Below are positions 51,901 to 60,885 of a stretch of DNA of 64,000 nt, piece after piece (position 1 is the first letter of the stretch; every line of letters begins with the position of its first letter). Source of the stretch: Atherix ibis (taxonomy: Eukaryota > Arthropoda > Insecta > Diptera > Athericidae); contig OY282606.1 of assembly GCA_958298945.1 (NCBI GenBank), positions 49,985,920 to 50,049,919 on the forward strand, in the 5' to 3' direction. A program made the position numbers and the translations under genes. The notes under the pieces are model-generated. The model was given only the letters and a program-made list of their open reading frames with translations, did not search any database and was not told the DNA's origin.

Positions 51901-54900
51901 CAGAATTTTATTCTAAAAGAGTAATATTCGATTGACAGATTATTTTTCTACTAACTGATACTATCATATTAAAAATATTATTTCCGTTTCCTCATTTCGC
52001 AGATGACCATATAACAGGGGGTACATTTTTGCTGAACCTATAAAGCTTTTCTCGCACTTGGTGGTAAAACTAGTATTTTTACGCAATTTTTATAATTAAT
52101 TTAATAAATTTTTCAGAATATTCAGTTTTCAATCATACTGGTTTTTTTTTTTTGAAGAAAATAAAATTTCGAATATATTCCCTTACCGTTGTGTGTAAAT
52201 GTTTCTTTTTTATGTGTTTGGAAACGTGTATTTAATGAGGTAGATTACCTACTGGGAGTTAAACTAAGTATGCTTCAGTTCATTTTGGTTCCGCAGCAAT
52301 TATGTAATCAACTTAGAGTAGATAATCAATCATTTAGATCGATTTCATATCGGTTGGCCATCTTTGATTCGTACGGTAAGACTATGTGGAGCGTTGTAGG
52401 TATTCGTTTGCCTTCTCCTCAGAGTCGAAGAGTTTTTCTTATTAATATTTTTTTTTTGATTTAACTACTACACTTTGTCTCCCCATTTATGTTGAAGCCA
52501 TTTTCGATTGTATTTATTTGACTCACTAAAAATAATTTACGATATTATTCATGTTTGGCATTTTCAAATTGCCGCTTTTTCTAACCACTGTGAGCACAGT
52601 ATGGCTTCAGTCCAGTAAATATTCATTAGTTTTTTTTTATGTTTCTAAAAGCTTGTTTAGTTTTTACCCAAAAAAATTCTCAGAGTAGGAAATGAACCTT
52701 CAGTGATTTGGTAGGCATTACCTCGAATATGATTCCCACGCCCTTATGAATATCGTATAAGGTTATTTAGATGTAAGTTCTTTCATATTTAAATTTATTT
52801 TAACATAATTATAAGTCCTGAAAAATTTCCAAAGAAAGGCATTCAATTTTAAAACAGTAAGTGGAAAAATTCAATTATAATCCCAATTATAATGATACAA
52901 ATTCCAATTTTAATTTTGTTTACTTTTTGAGCAAGGAAGTGTTACGAATTATCTTCATAAGTCTTTCGAGGGATTTGAGATGTGGCAATAAAGAAATAAG
53001 ACTTTGAATTTCTGCTCTTCATAGTTTATACACTAGTGCCTCCTATACGTGCAGTTCAAGTTTCGACCTCATCCAGTATCCACGCAATCCTTTAGCGCGT
53101 TATAAGTAAAGTTTTGATATTGTAGTCCGTTACAAAAACTGGAACAGCGAAATTATCAAATTTTGTATTAAGCTTAGTTAGTTCTTATGTTTTCTTATCA
53201 AAATCATTTTTTTCAGGGGCATAAAGCATTTCTGGTGGGTCGAGAAGCAGTGGAAAACGAACATTACTCAGGCAGGCTTTCAACTACGAAAATTGACAAA
53301 AATGTGGAACAATTTTCAGGCCCTTTTGAGATTCAAAAATACCTAAAAAACGTTCTCTGATTACTGTTGATAACATCTAAACAAGGGTAATCGAAGAGAT
53401 GAAGATGATTCCTGTTGAAATCCTCCAGCACTGCTACGGAAGTTGGAAAAATCGCTTCCATCCGATGTATGGATACCTTATCGAACTACTTTAAAGAGTA
53501 AAGTATGTATGTAACAGGTATATAAGCTTAAATCCGTGTTTTTTATTCATAGAAAGCAAAAACAAATTTATTCAAAGTACTTGCCCTCGCTGGCTACACA
53601 TTTTTCCCATCTCTCGGGCAATTTGTGGATACTACGCCAAAAAAATTCCTTCTCTTTCGAGGCAAACCACTCATCAAGCCATTTTCGGACGTCTTCGTAA
53701 GAATCGAAGTGCTGCTCAGCGAGCGCGTGGCCCATTGATGAAAACCGGTGGTAGTCGAAAGGTTCCAGGTCTGGTGAATAAGCGGATAGGGTAGTACCTC
53801 CCAGTTGAGTGTCTCTAAGTAGTTTCGGACCATTTTTGACGTGTGCGATGGTGCGTTGTCGTGGAGGAAAATCAGCATGTCATGTCTTTGTTGATAATCC
53901 GTCCTTTTTTCACGCATAGCATGGTGCAATTTGATCAGTTGTTGGTGGTAGAGGTGGGCATTGACAGTTTTACCAGTTTTCAACATCTTATAGTAGACTT
54001 TACCCTGCTAATCCCACCAAACGCACAGCATCGCCTTCCGTCCGAAGCGATTTGGTCTTGGAGAAGATGTTGATGGTTGGCCGGGATCAACCCACGATTT
54101 CTTGCGCTTAGGATTCTCGAAATATATCCACTTTTTATCGCCTGTCACAATCCGATGCAGGAAAGACTTTCTTTTTTGTCTGGCGAGCAAGATTTCGAAT
54201 GTATTTTGGCATCGCTCTATCTGCCTATCGTTCAATTCATGCGGCACCCATTTTCCGATATTTTCAATGTCCCCCATGGCACGTATGCGCATGGAAATGG
54301 CTAGTTTAGTAATACCCAATTACTCCGCGGGCATTTTTTGCGATTGGGTATCGTCTTCGTCCAAAAGAGCCTGCAATTGATGGTACTCAACCTTCCTAGG
54401 CCGATTTTCACTCTTCTTGTCCCACAAGTCAAAATTGCCGTCTGTAAACCGACGAAACCAATCTCGGCACGTTGTTTTTAATAAAACCTTATTACCATAG
54501 GCCTCTATAAGCATTCGATATGATTCGGCAGACGATTTCTTCAAATTGAAACAGAAAAGCAGAGCTTCCCGCATATGCTCTTCTTCTTGACATGATTACC
54601 AAAGGAAAAATATATGTTGTTGTACGAAATTGCTGACACTGTGCACTGATTAATGTTGACAGATGTCAAAATCATAAAATAAGTATGGCGTGCCCATGGT
54701 AGCTTAATACGCTCACTCACGCCATATTCGACCAAACAGCGCATTTAAGCTTATACCCCTGGTATAAAAATAAAATATTATTTTTACAAAAAAAAAAAAC
54801 GTATGTTTAATAACAGATAACATTGTGATATTGGGTTGTTCGAAAAGTAATTTCCACGTTCTGAAAGGCCAGGTAAATCTGATGAAGACACAATAATGGC

Positions 54901-57900
54901 ATTAATTGATGCAAACTGGCGAATAACAACTCGTGAGATTGCTGAGAGATTAAATTTATCGAATTCGGCCGTTCATGATCATTTGAAACAGTTAAGTTTT
55001 AACTCAAAGCTTGACATATGGGTTCCTCATCTTCTTACGGAAAAAAATCTGTGCCGTCGCATTGACGTTTGTGATCTGCTTCTCAAACGCCAAGAAAATG
55101 ATCAATTTTTGAAGTGTATCATCACTCGGGACGAAAAATGGGTTGTCTGCAACAATGTTAAGCGCAAAAGATCCTAGAGTAGAGAAGATGAACCAGCTCA
55201 AAGCACTGCGAAAGCCAATATTCATCAAAAAAATGGTTATGCTATCTGTTTGGTGGGATTTCAAAGGAATCGTTTATTTTGAGCTTCCACCGAGCAACAC
55301 AACGATCAATTCTATAGTGTACTATAATCAGTTGGATAAATTCAATGATTCACTTAAAGAAAAAAGGCCAGAATTGGCCAATAGGAAAGGTATAGTGTTC
55401 CAACAGGATAATGCGAAACCATATACAAGTTTGACCACTCGACAAACGTTTTTAGAGCACCTTTCGATTGTCATTTGTTCCGGTCCCTATAAAATTGTTT
55501 AAACTGTAAAACGTTTAATTCAAATGAGGAGATCAAAAATCACTTGGATCAGTTTTTAACCAGCAAAGAACAAAAATTTTATGAACGTGGAATCATGCTA
55601 CTGCCAGAAAGATGGCAAATGGTATTGGATCAGACTAGACAATATTTAATTGAATAAAATATTATTTGACTAGAAGAAAATTGTCTTTTATTTTTATATT
55701 TAAAAAAAATAAAATTACTTTCCGAACAACCCAATTCTATGCATAAATAGCAAATTTAGTAACATTTATCATGATTATTTGGATCTTTCTAAAACATTTT
55801 ATAAATATTGAACTACTTTATTCTAAACAAATTTAAACTTATTATTATTTTTATGTAATAGTTTTAAGTTTCTTCAAAGACACAATTTGATAAATTCTAT
55901 ATCAAAAAATTAATATTGTCTCTTTGTAATTAAGTTTGTTTAAATAAATTAAAGTTCAAATCTCGTTTTTTAGTTGCATTATCAATAATAGCACATGGAC
56001 TACCAAATTTCTGTAGTTATCTATTATATAAATATGCAATTATAGAATTCATTTTAGGCAGTCAGCATATAAAAATAAATTGATTTATTTTTACAATGTT
56101 GACTGCCTATTGTGTAGATACATAAAGATAAGTTTTATTTTTTCATCATATGAAGACTAGATTATCCCGAAATCTATTCACACAATCTCTATATCTTCAA
56201 ATGTAATTTGCCTATTAAGCCTTAAACACTTTACAAAATAAGTACAGCAGTAGTTTTTCTGATTATAGTAAAATTCACAATCCGTTTTTTTCTCAAACTA
56301 TAATTTGTTTACATAAATTTTATTAAATATTAAATTATAAAGTCTGCTGAAGCAGTAACAATTTTCAAATGCAACGATCCAATCTAACTAATGAATTTAT
56401 TTTTCGCTTATTGAATTTTGAATGGAATTTTCACTTATATAACAATTCAAATAGAAAAATTTAATAAAAAGAAGAAACAAATTTACTTTATTAAATTTTC
56501 TATTTCAATTGTTATATTTATCTATTTATAGATAACTACAGGTAAAGAAAACAAATAATAAATTTGGTAAAATTATAGTAATTTGCATGAAAACAAGTTA
56601 AATTGGTGTAAAACGAGCTATAAATCAATTACTTTTTCACAGATTTTTTTTTGTGTTGTTGTAAACTTTATTTATAGCGAAATTTTTTTTAAATTTGTTT
56701 CAAATGTTGAATTTAGATTATATATAAAATCAAATTTAAATTACTTTTACAACTGCCGGAATTTTTGAAATCTTTAAAATACACGCTTCTTGGTTGCAAA
56801 AAAGTACAAAAAAGAGAATATGTTTACAGAAGAGTATTTTTAGACCAATTTGGACTTAAAAATATGGAAACTTGATAACACTTTACTATTATCATTTTAT
56901 ATATATACTTTAAAAGATAAATTATTTTATTAGTTTTAAATAGGGAAAAACCAGGTAAAATATAGAAGTAATAAAAATTCTAAAATAATATTTTACTTTG
57001 TAAGCTCAAATTGGCTTTAAATAATTTTCTTTTAAATTATGCATTGAAAATTACAAGTACATAAATAGGCTAATCACAGTTAATCAATATTTAAAGACAT
57101 AATATAGTCTCAAAACTTTTCTCAAAAAATATAATAAACTTTTTGCTTATTAATTATTTTCAGTTCAAAGAATTAAGTTTATGAGAAAACCACCTAAGCA
57201 TGACGGAATCAGAGGTTTTGAAAATTAGTAGCAGAATGAAAAAGGAAGACTGATGATAAAGTGAGAGAGAAATAAAATTTAAAAGAAAAAAGCTTTTCAT
57301 ACATACAACAGTAATTGTACAAAATGGTCTGTAATTACTTTTTAATTAAGGTTTTTCTCAGTGTTCGTGTCCCTTCCACTTAAGGTTAATCACAATTAGT
57401 AAGGTGTGAAAATTTCAATTTCCTCTTAATTGAAGGTCGTCTATGCAACTATAATTTAATACAACAACAACAACAAAAAATACAACACAAAAATAAATAC
57501 TATAAACATAAATATATTATTCACTGTTAAAAGCTTTAGAAATTTTTGAATTTTTGTTGCATTTTATCTGTTTTGTTTTTTTTTTTGTTTTTTTTTTTTT
57601 GATAATAAAGTAGTAATAATTTGTAAATTTTATAGTTCTTTTTATTGTCGTTTTTATTCTGAAATTTATTTAATAATTTCATTACTAATTAAAACTTTTA
57701 TACATAACTAACAAGTTATATCATTCAGCGAAAATCTCGGCTATTTGACTAGCTTTTTCCAGCTGTTTAAATTATTTTATTCGAACTCAAGACCGTTGCA
57801 TACTAGACAGTTGCCTAGTGTCCTTAAATTTATCTATTTTGTGTTGTTTTTTTTTTTTGCAATAATATTCTGTTTGATTTGTCAGTCAATAAAAATATTC

Positions 57901-60885
57901 TATATTATTTTAATCATATCTTTACCATTTCATTTTTTTAAAACCTTTAATAAATGTTGCCTTAAATAAATCAAAATATTCCTTAAATAAATCAAAATAT
58001 TCCTTAAATAAATCAAAATATTCCCTTAAGTCTTATGAACGTATACCACAAAATCAATCTTTGACTATAGTTTGAATTTAATCCTTACAACATAAAAATT
58101 AAATTGCAGAGTACCTTTGTAAATTATTGATGAATTGATTTCAATTTTTCATATCAAAATCTTACAAAAGTAGATAATCAATTAGACTCACACTTTAGCA
58201 TGAATAAAAAAAAAATATTTTAAGAAAAAATACAAAGTATATCAGAAAGAGAAGATTGTTTTCTAAACTACAATAATATAAAAAAAAAACGACAAAAACT
58301 ATTTACTGAAGTGGTAGATATAATACGCAAGTGTTAAAGTGATAAGCCACCTTTAAAAAGTATCCTAATTTTTTGGGTGTAAGCATCACTCAACTGCTCA
58401 TTTTATAATCAACATCGATCAGGAATGACATGGCAGTCTCTCGAGAATAAATTACATGCAATTAATCAGACTGAAAAGCAACTGGTAACCGCAAAAGATT
58501 GAAAAATGTCACAACATTTGGAAGTGGATAGAAGTACTTGACGCAGTCACCAGTTTCAGTTGAGAGGCATTTACAGAGGATCACAGTACCTGACTACGAG
58601 CATAAAGTGATGGTGACTTATGTCTTGGTTCCACTATTAGTTTTCGATCACATTTTGATAGTATTCGGAGAAGGTTCCGAAAATAGTTCTGTCCGATAGA
58701 TAGTAGAAAAATTACCCTGAAATACCAAAAGTAAGAAAAACTCGTTTTTTTGATGATCAGAAGCAGCGGAAAGTTTCAAAACTCCACATGAGAACAAAAT
58801 AAATTAGGGTTCTTCATATGAACAATAGTTTGTTTACATCCTTGAAAATCAGTGGCTTTGTAGTAAAAGAAAATACAAAATCAATCCCAAGAGCAATATC
58901 GTATTTGTTAGTTGTTAACTCTAAAACGCTAATAATATGACTTTGAACAACATGACAGGATCTCATGACCATGAGCTCGAATAAACGAATAAGCAGACAA
59001 CAATCTTCAGATGCACATACGAGTATATCTATTGGATATGGGTACAAGTACTTCTTCAGACGTCTAGTTCTATTTGTACTCTTTCCATTGTACCTTCCCG
59101 ACTAGTCGAGATAAGACAACCTATTCAAGTTTATTGTTAAAATTTGATTGATGCCGTGCAATTTGTATTCCTCGATGTTAAAAGCTCATCAATAGGCTAT
59201 TACTGAAGCCATCCCATTTTTTTATCTTTTTCCTATTGGTTCTTTCATATGACCTAATGCTCGCATTTAGAGGGTTCTCTTCCACCGGTCTTTGTCGGCA
59301 AATGAACATTAGTATAATTATCCTTGAGACACTTTAGGAACAAAGTAAACTACTTCAGTAAGAGTATATCCAGTATAGAAAAAAAAATACATTTTTGTCT
59401 AAATTCAAATGATGAAAAATGAAAAATGAAATCTTGAAGACTCTTCAAAATTGATATCATTTTCGATTTTCTAAGGATAATTTGCACAAAGACGAGAAGG
59501 ATAAAATCTCATTCAATATTTTTTTCAAAAAAAAAAACTGAAACATCGAAAAAAAATTGAAATTCATTTTTAAAAACCAATCACAAGGCGGCCATTCACC
59601 ACATATTCTCAAACAATTGAAGCAAGTTGTCCATGAACTATAGAAGCCCCTGGAATAACATGAGAACATTCCTTTTTAAATTGCATATTCATACGATTTC
59701 AAATTCTAATGTTTCAGTGATTTAAAAAAAAAAAATGTCCAAAACCATACACGCAAAAATTTGAAACCTCTGCTGACCAATGGTTAGCTGAGAATTTGGG
59801 GAATTTCGTTTCACATATTCTTGGCAGAAGCTCAGATTCCATGTGTGCATTTTTCATGAGGACACGTACTTCAGTATGTGATTTGATAGCAATTTTAAGG
59901 GTCAGCAAATAGCCTATGGTATTTGTTCTTTCGATATTTTTTTTTTATTGTTATGAAAAGGGAATATTTCGAATAAAAATACAGGTGGACTTTCTCATTT
60001 TAAAAATAAAACAGGACATTCATTATTTTTGAACAAACAGGAAAAATTTAAATTCTTTGTGGACATACCAACTCCAGCTACATGGATTTTCTTCATCCAC
60101 GGATAGATTATCCTTTCACCATCCGTTGTTTCACCACCATTGTCACCATCGTTATGTTCTGAATCGGAATCGCCCATATCATCTATGTCGTTTCCGTGAG
60201 ATCCTATTTCATCCGGTGACCTGTCCAGCATGAGTCGATCCTCATCCAACATGTCATCCTGTATTTAATGGTAAAATTATTTTATTTGTTGTTTGTTTTT
60301 CACTCGCATTAGAAATACATGAAAAGTATTTACAACGCTGCATAATATTTAATAACAAAAAGTACTTTTATTTCCGGGAACCAAATTAAAAATTTTAAAA
60401 AATTTAGTTGTAAGTATTACTGAAATTAAAGGCGTTTTTTTTTAAATGCAGCCTTGTGAAAATTCATGAAAATTCTTTTGAAAAAGTTAATAAAAATTTA
60501 ATATTTTTCGACACATTTTCTTAAAGAACTTTTTTTTTTTGAGGAAATAAAGTCCTCCATATTCGATTGTGGGAGAATACTTAGTTGAGAAATGGTGTTT
60601 TCTTACTAAGCAAAGGTAATTTTTAATGTGATTTTCTAATTTTTTACAATATGACCACAATTTTTCTTAATAATGACCATTTGAGAATAAGTTTTCATCG
60701 ATTTATGGAATATAAAATTTAAGTTTCATAAAATAATAAAGCTAAAAATTAACATAATCGTATAAAAAAAAAACGAAAACATACATGCTCAGAACTGGTG
60801 TCATCACATCGAAGACGCATTCCGAGCTCTTGTAGCTGTTGACCAGCTGGTACAGCTTCTTCTATCCGCCTCTCCAATTTCATTC
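27037..60885 (-). CDS. Dfd: Deformed Hox gene, 3' four coding exons (partial, 5' end outside)
   Basis: Deformed is a homeodomain transcription factor that specifies maxillary and mandibular head identity in insects. It acts in the nucleus, usually with the cofactors Extradenticle and Homothorax. Joining 60885-60785, 60258-60069, 28034-27709 and 27369-27037 gives one open frame of 315 residues plus a split first codon. In order it has [19 protein letters not shown], an acidic Asp/Ser region, [30 protein letters not shown], a 60-residue homeodomain with Gln50/Asn51, [22 protein letters not shown], a His/Gln repeat, and [11 protein letters not shown]. This order is diagnostic of Dfd rather than Scr or Antp. 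All introns are GT-AG. The N-terminal exon with the start codon was not found in the window. No coding lesion is seen. Confidence 0.96.
27370..27708 (-). other. Dfd: Dfd intron between homeobox exon and last exon
   Basis: A 339-bp phase 0 intron. The donor is GAG|GTGAGA and the acceptor TTTTTCACAG. It is A+T-rich with nothing else recognisable. Confidence 0.9.
27709..28034 (-). CDS. Dfd: Dfd exon C: homeobox
   Basis: 326 bases. It starts with CA, completing an Ala codon (G|CA) split by the upstream intron, then NGSYQPGME. The homeodomain runs from 28005 to 27826. It has [19 protein letters not shown] in helix 1 and its turn, [19 protein letters not shown] for helix 2 and the start of helix 3, and [14 protein letters not shown] with Trp48, Gln50 and Asn51 for DNA contact. 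The Dfd-type extension [11 protein letters not shown] follows, then a Lys/Thr/Ser-rich stretch. It ends at GAG with donor GTGAGA. A genomic ATG at 28011 is internal, not the start. Confidence 0.97.
28035..35788. other. Intronic DNA 5' of the homeobox exon
   Basis: There are no coding exons here. It is mostly A+T-rich, with more balanced patches near 32.33-32.76 kb and 32.76-33.98 kb. The latter includes scattered CAG/CAA triplets (33.58-33.76 kb). These patches are the best places in this part of the intron to look for enhancers or decayed elements. Confidence 0.5.
32886..32955. repeat. 12-bp inverted repeat with 46-base spacer
   Basis: ATTCTAATACTA at 32886-32897 and its exact complement TAGTATTAGAAT at 32944-32955. 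It could form a stem in RNA or be a small element remnant. It lies in a GC-richer patch of the Dfd intron. Confidence 0.5.
35998..37045 (+). pseudogene. Broken mariner transposase, family F
   Basis: ATG 35998 starts [20 protein letters not shown], with the helix-turn-helix block [19 protein letters not shown] and [14 protein letters not shown], then a stop at 36286-36288. The next part ([20 protein letters not shown]) is readable only after a frame change. The first catalytic motif reads ITGEES followed by TGA, where the family has ITGDESW. So the Asp is Glu and the Trp codon is a stop. The second motif is [11 protein letters not shown]. The third lies in a run of 12 C (36829-36840) that destroys the frame around [17 protein letters not shown]. 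The natural end is NKIDIHD with stop at 37043-37045. Confidence 0.9.
36829..36840 (+). repeat. Poly-C run inside mariner F1 coding region
   Basis: Twelve consecutive C replace the sequence that should encode DLAP before the third catalytic Asp. This indicates slippage expansion after the element became inactive. Confidence 0.9.
37102..40392. other. Intronic DNA with poly-C tract
   Basis: No exon is seen. Apart from the 20-base C run at 37190-37209 it is ordinary A+T-rich DNA, with slightly more balanced stretches near 38.45-38.65 and 39.0-39.4 kb. Confidence 0.55.
37190..37209 (+). repeat. Poly-C tract, 20 bases
   Basis: Twenty C in a row, 91 bases past the right end of mariner F1. Homopolymeric C is very unusual in this A+T-rich sequence, where A and T runs are common. 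Confidence 0.95.
40395..41080 (+). mobile_element. Mariner copy F2, internally deleted at both sides
   Basis: Starts with a diverged family-F end (CCTGTTCAAAAAGTATCGCG) and the same leader as F1 (GGCGTTATGTTGGTACTCAT). The N-terminal coding region is then gone: leader sequence at about 40585 joins AATTTCGACCAAAAACAGCA, which lies roughly a third of the way into the F1 gene. What remains reads open (40548-41105) and includes [32 protein letters not shown] and [18 protein letters not shown] second deletion joins this to YFEG from the C-terminus. The right inverted end was not found, so the end coordinate is approximate. Confidence 0.85.
41082..41110 (+). mobile_element. Solo mariner-type left end (F3)
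   Basis: CGAGGTCTGTTAAAAAAGTA at 41083 has the family-F terminal sequence in forward orientation and is preceded by TA. No coding sequence of the family follows. It is either a remnant of an element lost by deletion or a related miniature element. Confidence 0.55.
41274..41455 (+). mobile_element. Mariner fragment F4 (left end and leader only)
   Basis: Begins after TA with CGGGGTCTGTTCAAAAAGTA, continues through the family-F leader (GGCGTTATGTTGGTACTCAT, then TTTGACAGCTGCTTTGCTTG) and stops abruptly after GCACGTGTTTTG. All coding sequence is missing. Confidence 0.88.
41456..48877. other. Intronic DNA, no gene
   Basis: No exon or transposon is recognised. Simple repeats occur: GAT-rich near 43.37-43.43 kb, ATT near 44.41-44.43 kb, and AT near 45.90-45.93 kb. 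More balanced patches lie at about 41.8-42.2, 42.4-43.0 and 47.0-48.2 kb. An acidic open frame at 43.3-43.6 kb is explained by the GAT repeat. Confidence 0.5.
45896..45930. repeat. AT dinucleotide microsatellite
   Basis: About 35 bases of alternating T and A with one G interruption, in the Dfd intron. Confidence 0.9.
48880..51422 (-). mobile_element. Jockey-like LINE copy J2 with target duplication
   Basis: A minus-strand LINE. Its poly-A tail is the T run at 48888-48900. AACTATTG occurs just before that run (48880-48887) and again at 51415-51422, which is the target-site duplication. The body is 48888-51414, about 2.5 kb, starting inside the endonuclease, so it is 5'-truncated. It is the same family as the copy at 12.4-15.4 kb but keeps more of the 5' region. 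It lies in the large Dfd intron. Confidence 0.92.
49011..51414 (-). pseudogene. Jockey-like endonuclease/reverse transcriptase, degraded
   Basis: From 51414 downwards one frame reads the second half of an APE-type endonuclease: [50 protein letters not shown] and [11 protein letters not shown] with the terminal SDH motif. The linker region continues to about 50628. The reverse transcriptase follows with several stops and frameshifts: [12 protein letters not shown] near 50.2 kb, [20 protein letters not shown] (motif A) and [20 protein letters not shown] (motif B) within 49987-49640, and a disrupted motif C region. The C-terminal block [20 protein letters not shown] ends at the stop near 49011. 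It cannot encode an active protein. Confidence 0.9.
51423..53513. other. Intronic DNA between LINE J2 and mariner A3
   Basis: About 2.1 kb without a recognisable gene. Short open frames (51.4 and 52.2 kb) have no domain. Confidence 0.55.
53514..54762 (-). mobile_element. Mos1-like mariner, copy A3 (minus strand)
   Basis: A 1249-bp element. The left end begins ACAGGTATATAAGCTTAAAT, with A replacing the family's first C. The right end, read inwards, is CCAGGGGTATAAGCTTAAAT. It is flanked by TA (53512-53513 and 54763-54764). Same family as the copies at 5.1 and 9.2 kb, but in the opposite orientation and inside the Dfd intron. Confidence 0.93.
53568..54593 (-). pseudogene. Degraded Mos1-like mariner transposase
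   Basis: Starts at ATG 54593; a short deletion follows the first codons, and [21 protein letters not shown] comes next. A break occurs at 54320 near QSQKMPAE. Then [20 protein letters not shown] runs through [10 protein letters not shown] (first Asp present) to VWWD, where a stop ends the frame at 54008. The third part, 53986 downwards, has [11 protein letters not shown] (second Asp) and shifts frame after EVLPYP, so the YSPDLAPSDYH motif is lost from that frame. Codon 157 equivalent is AAA (Lys), not the TAA of the other two copies. Confidence 0.9.
54831..55734 (+). mobile_element. Mariner copy D, same deleted family as copy C
   Basis: A 904-bp element. Left end TTGGGTTGTTCGAAAAGTAA, right end read inwards TTGGGTTGTTCGGAAAGTAA. 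It is preceded by TA; the right flank is TT. Only 66 bases of TA-flanked spacer separate it from mariner A3. It shares with the copy at 17.2-19.8 kb the junction in which the left terminal repeat is followed within a few bases by TTCTGAAAGGC and then mid-N-terminal coding sequence. Confidence 0.92.
54850..55657 (+). pseudogene. N-terminally deleted mariner transposase
   Basis: Coding similarity begins just inside the terminal repeat at [20 protein letters not shown], followed by [20 protein letters not shown], the linker [10 protein letters not shown] and the first catalytic motif ITRDEKW. It frameshifts near 55.17 kb and continues as [20 protein letters not shown], then [11 protein letters not shown] (second Asp). 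A deletion of about 46 bases relative to copy C removes GWDILSYLPYFPDLA. It has short AGC microhomology at its edges and shifts the frame at the third Asp. The natural C-terminus with stop at 55655-55657 is kept. Confidence 0.9.
56055..56109. repeat. Near-perfect 55-base hairpin flanked by TA
   Basis: The arms start TAGGCAGTCAGCAT and end ATGTTGACTGCCTA, with a complementary A/T-rich inner part (TAAAAATAAAT against ATTTATTTTTA). About 24 pairs form, with one G-T pair and one small bulge. TA lies at both outer edges. It may be a miniature palindromic element or a short transcribed hairpin. Confidence 0.75.
57960..58022. repeat. Tandem repeat, three identical 21-bp units
   Basis: Three perfect head-to-tail copies of a 21-base unit beginning CCTTAAATAAATCAAAATAT, followed by the start of a diverged fourth (CCCTTAAG). 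Confidence 0.95.
60069..60258 (-). CDS. Dfd: Dfd exon B: acidic linker and YPWM hexapeptide
   Basis: 190 bases. The acceptor TTAAATACAG precedes GATGACATG, and the donor is GTTG|GTATGT. It encodes [17 protein letters not shown], an Asp/Ser/Glu/Gly-rich acidic stretch, [20 protein letters not shown] and V, then the first base of the split Ala codon. The YPWM motif binds the TALE cofactor Extradenticle/Pbx. The [11 protein letters not shown] block is a Dfd hallmark as remembered from Drosophila. The internal ATG at 60252 is not the gene start. Confidence 0.96.
60259..60784 (-). other. Dfd: Dfd intron between exons A and B
   Basis: A 526-bp phase 0 intron. The donor is GAGCAT|GTATGT and the acceptor TTAAATACAG. 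It is A+T-rich and empty of other features. Confidence 0.88.
60785..60885 (-). CDS. Dfd: Dfd exon A: conserved [14 protein letters not shown] segment
   Basis: 101 bases. The exon follows a T-rich tract and acceptor GAAATAG and begins with GA, completing a codon from an upstream exon. It reads [20 protein letters not shown], then [13 protein letters not shown], and ends with donor GTATGT. Too short for routine open-frame detection, it was found by its match to the Dfd segment preceding the acidic linker. Because it begins in the middle of a codon there must be at least one more coding exon upstream, which I could not find before 64000. Confidence 0.93.

Larger units (their letters stand above)
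28035..60068 (-). other. Dfd: 32-kb Dfd intron between hexapeptide and homeobox exons
   Basis: A 32,034-bp phase 1 intron. The donor is GTTG|GTATGT at 60068-60067 and the acceptor ATATTTAG at 28036-28035. It carries at least seven transposon insertions or fragments (35.8-37.1, 40.4-41.5, 48.9-51.4, 53.5-54.8, 54.8-55.7 kb), about 6.9 kb in total. I see no host exon inside it. Hox introns of this size commonly hold enhancers, but none can be proved from sequence alone. Confidence 0.93.
55735..60068. other. Intronic DNA just downstream of Dfd exon B
   Basis: About 4.3 kb with no exon or transposon recognised. Contents include a 55-base near-perfect hairpin (56055-56109), a 3 x 21-bp tandem repeat (57960-58022), long T runs near 57.58 kb, and a more balanced stretch at about 58.3-59.3 kb. 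Confidence 0.55.
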
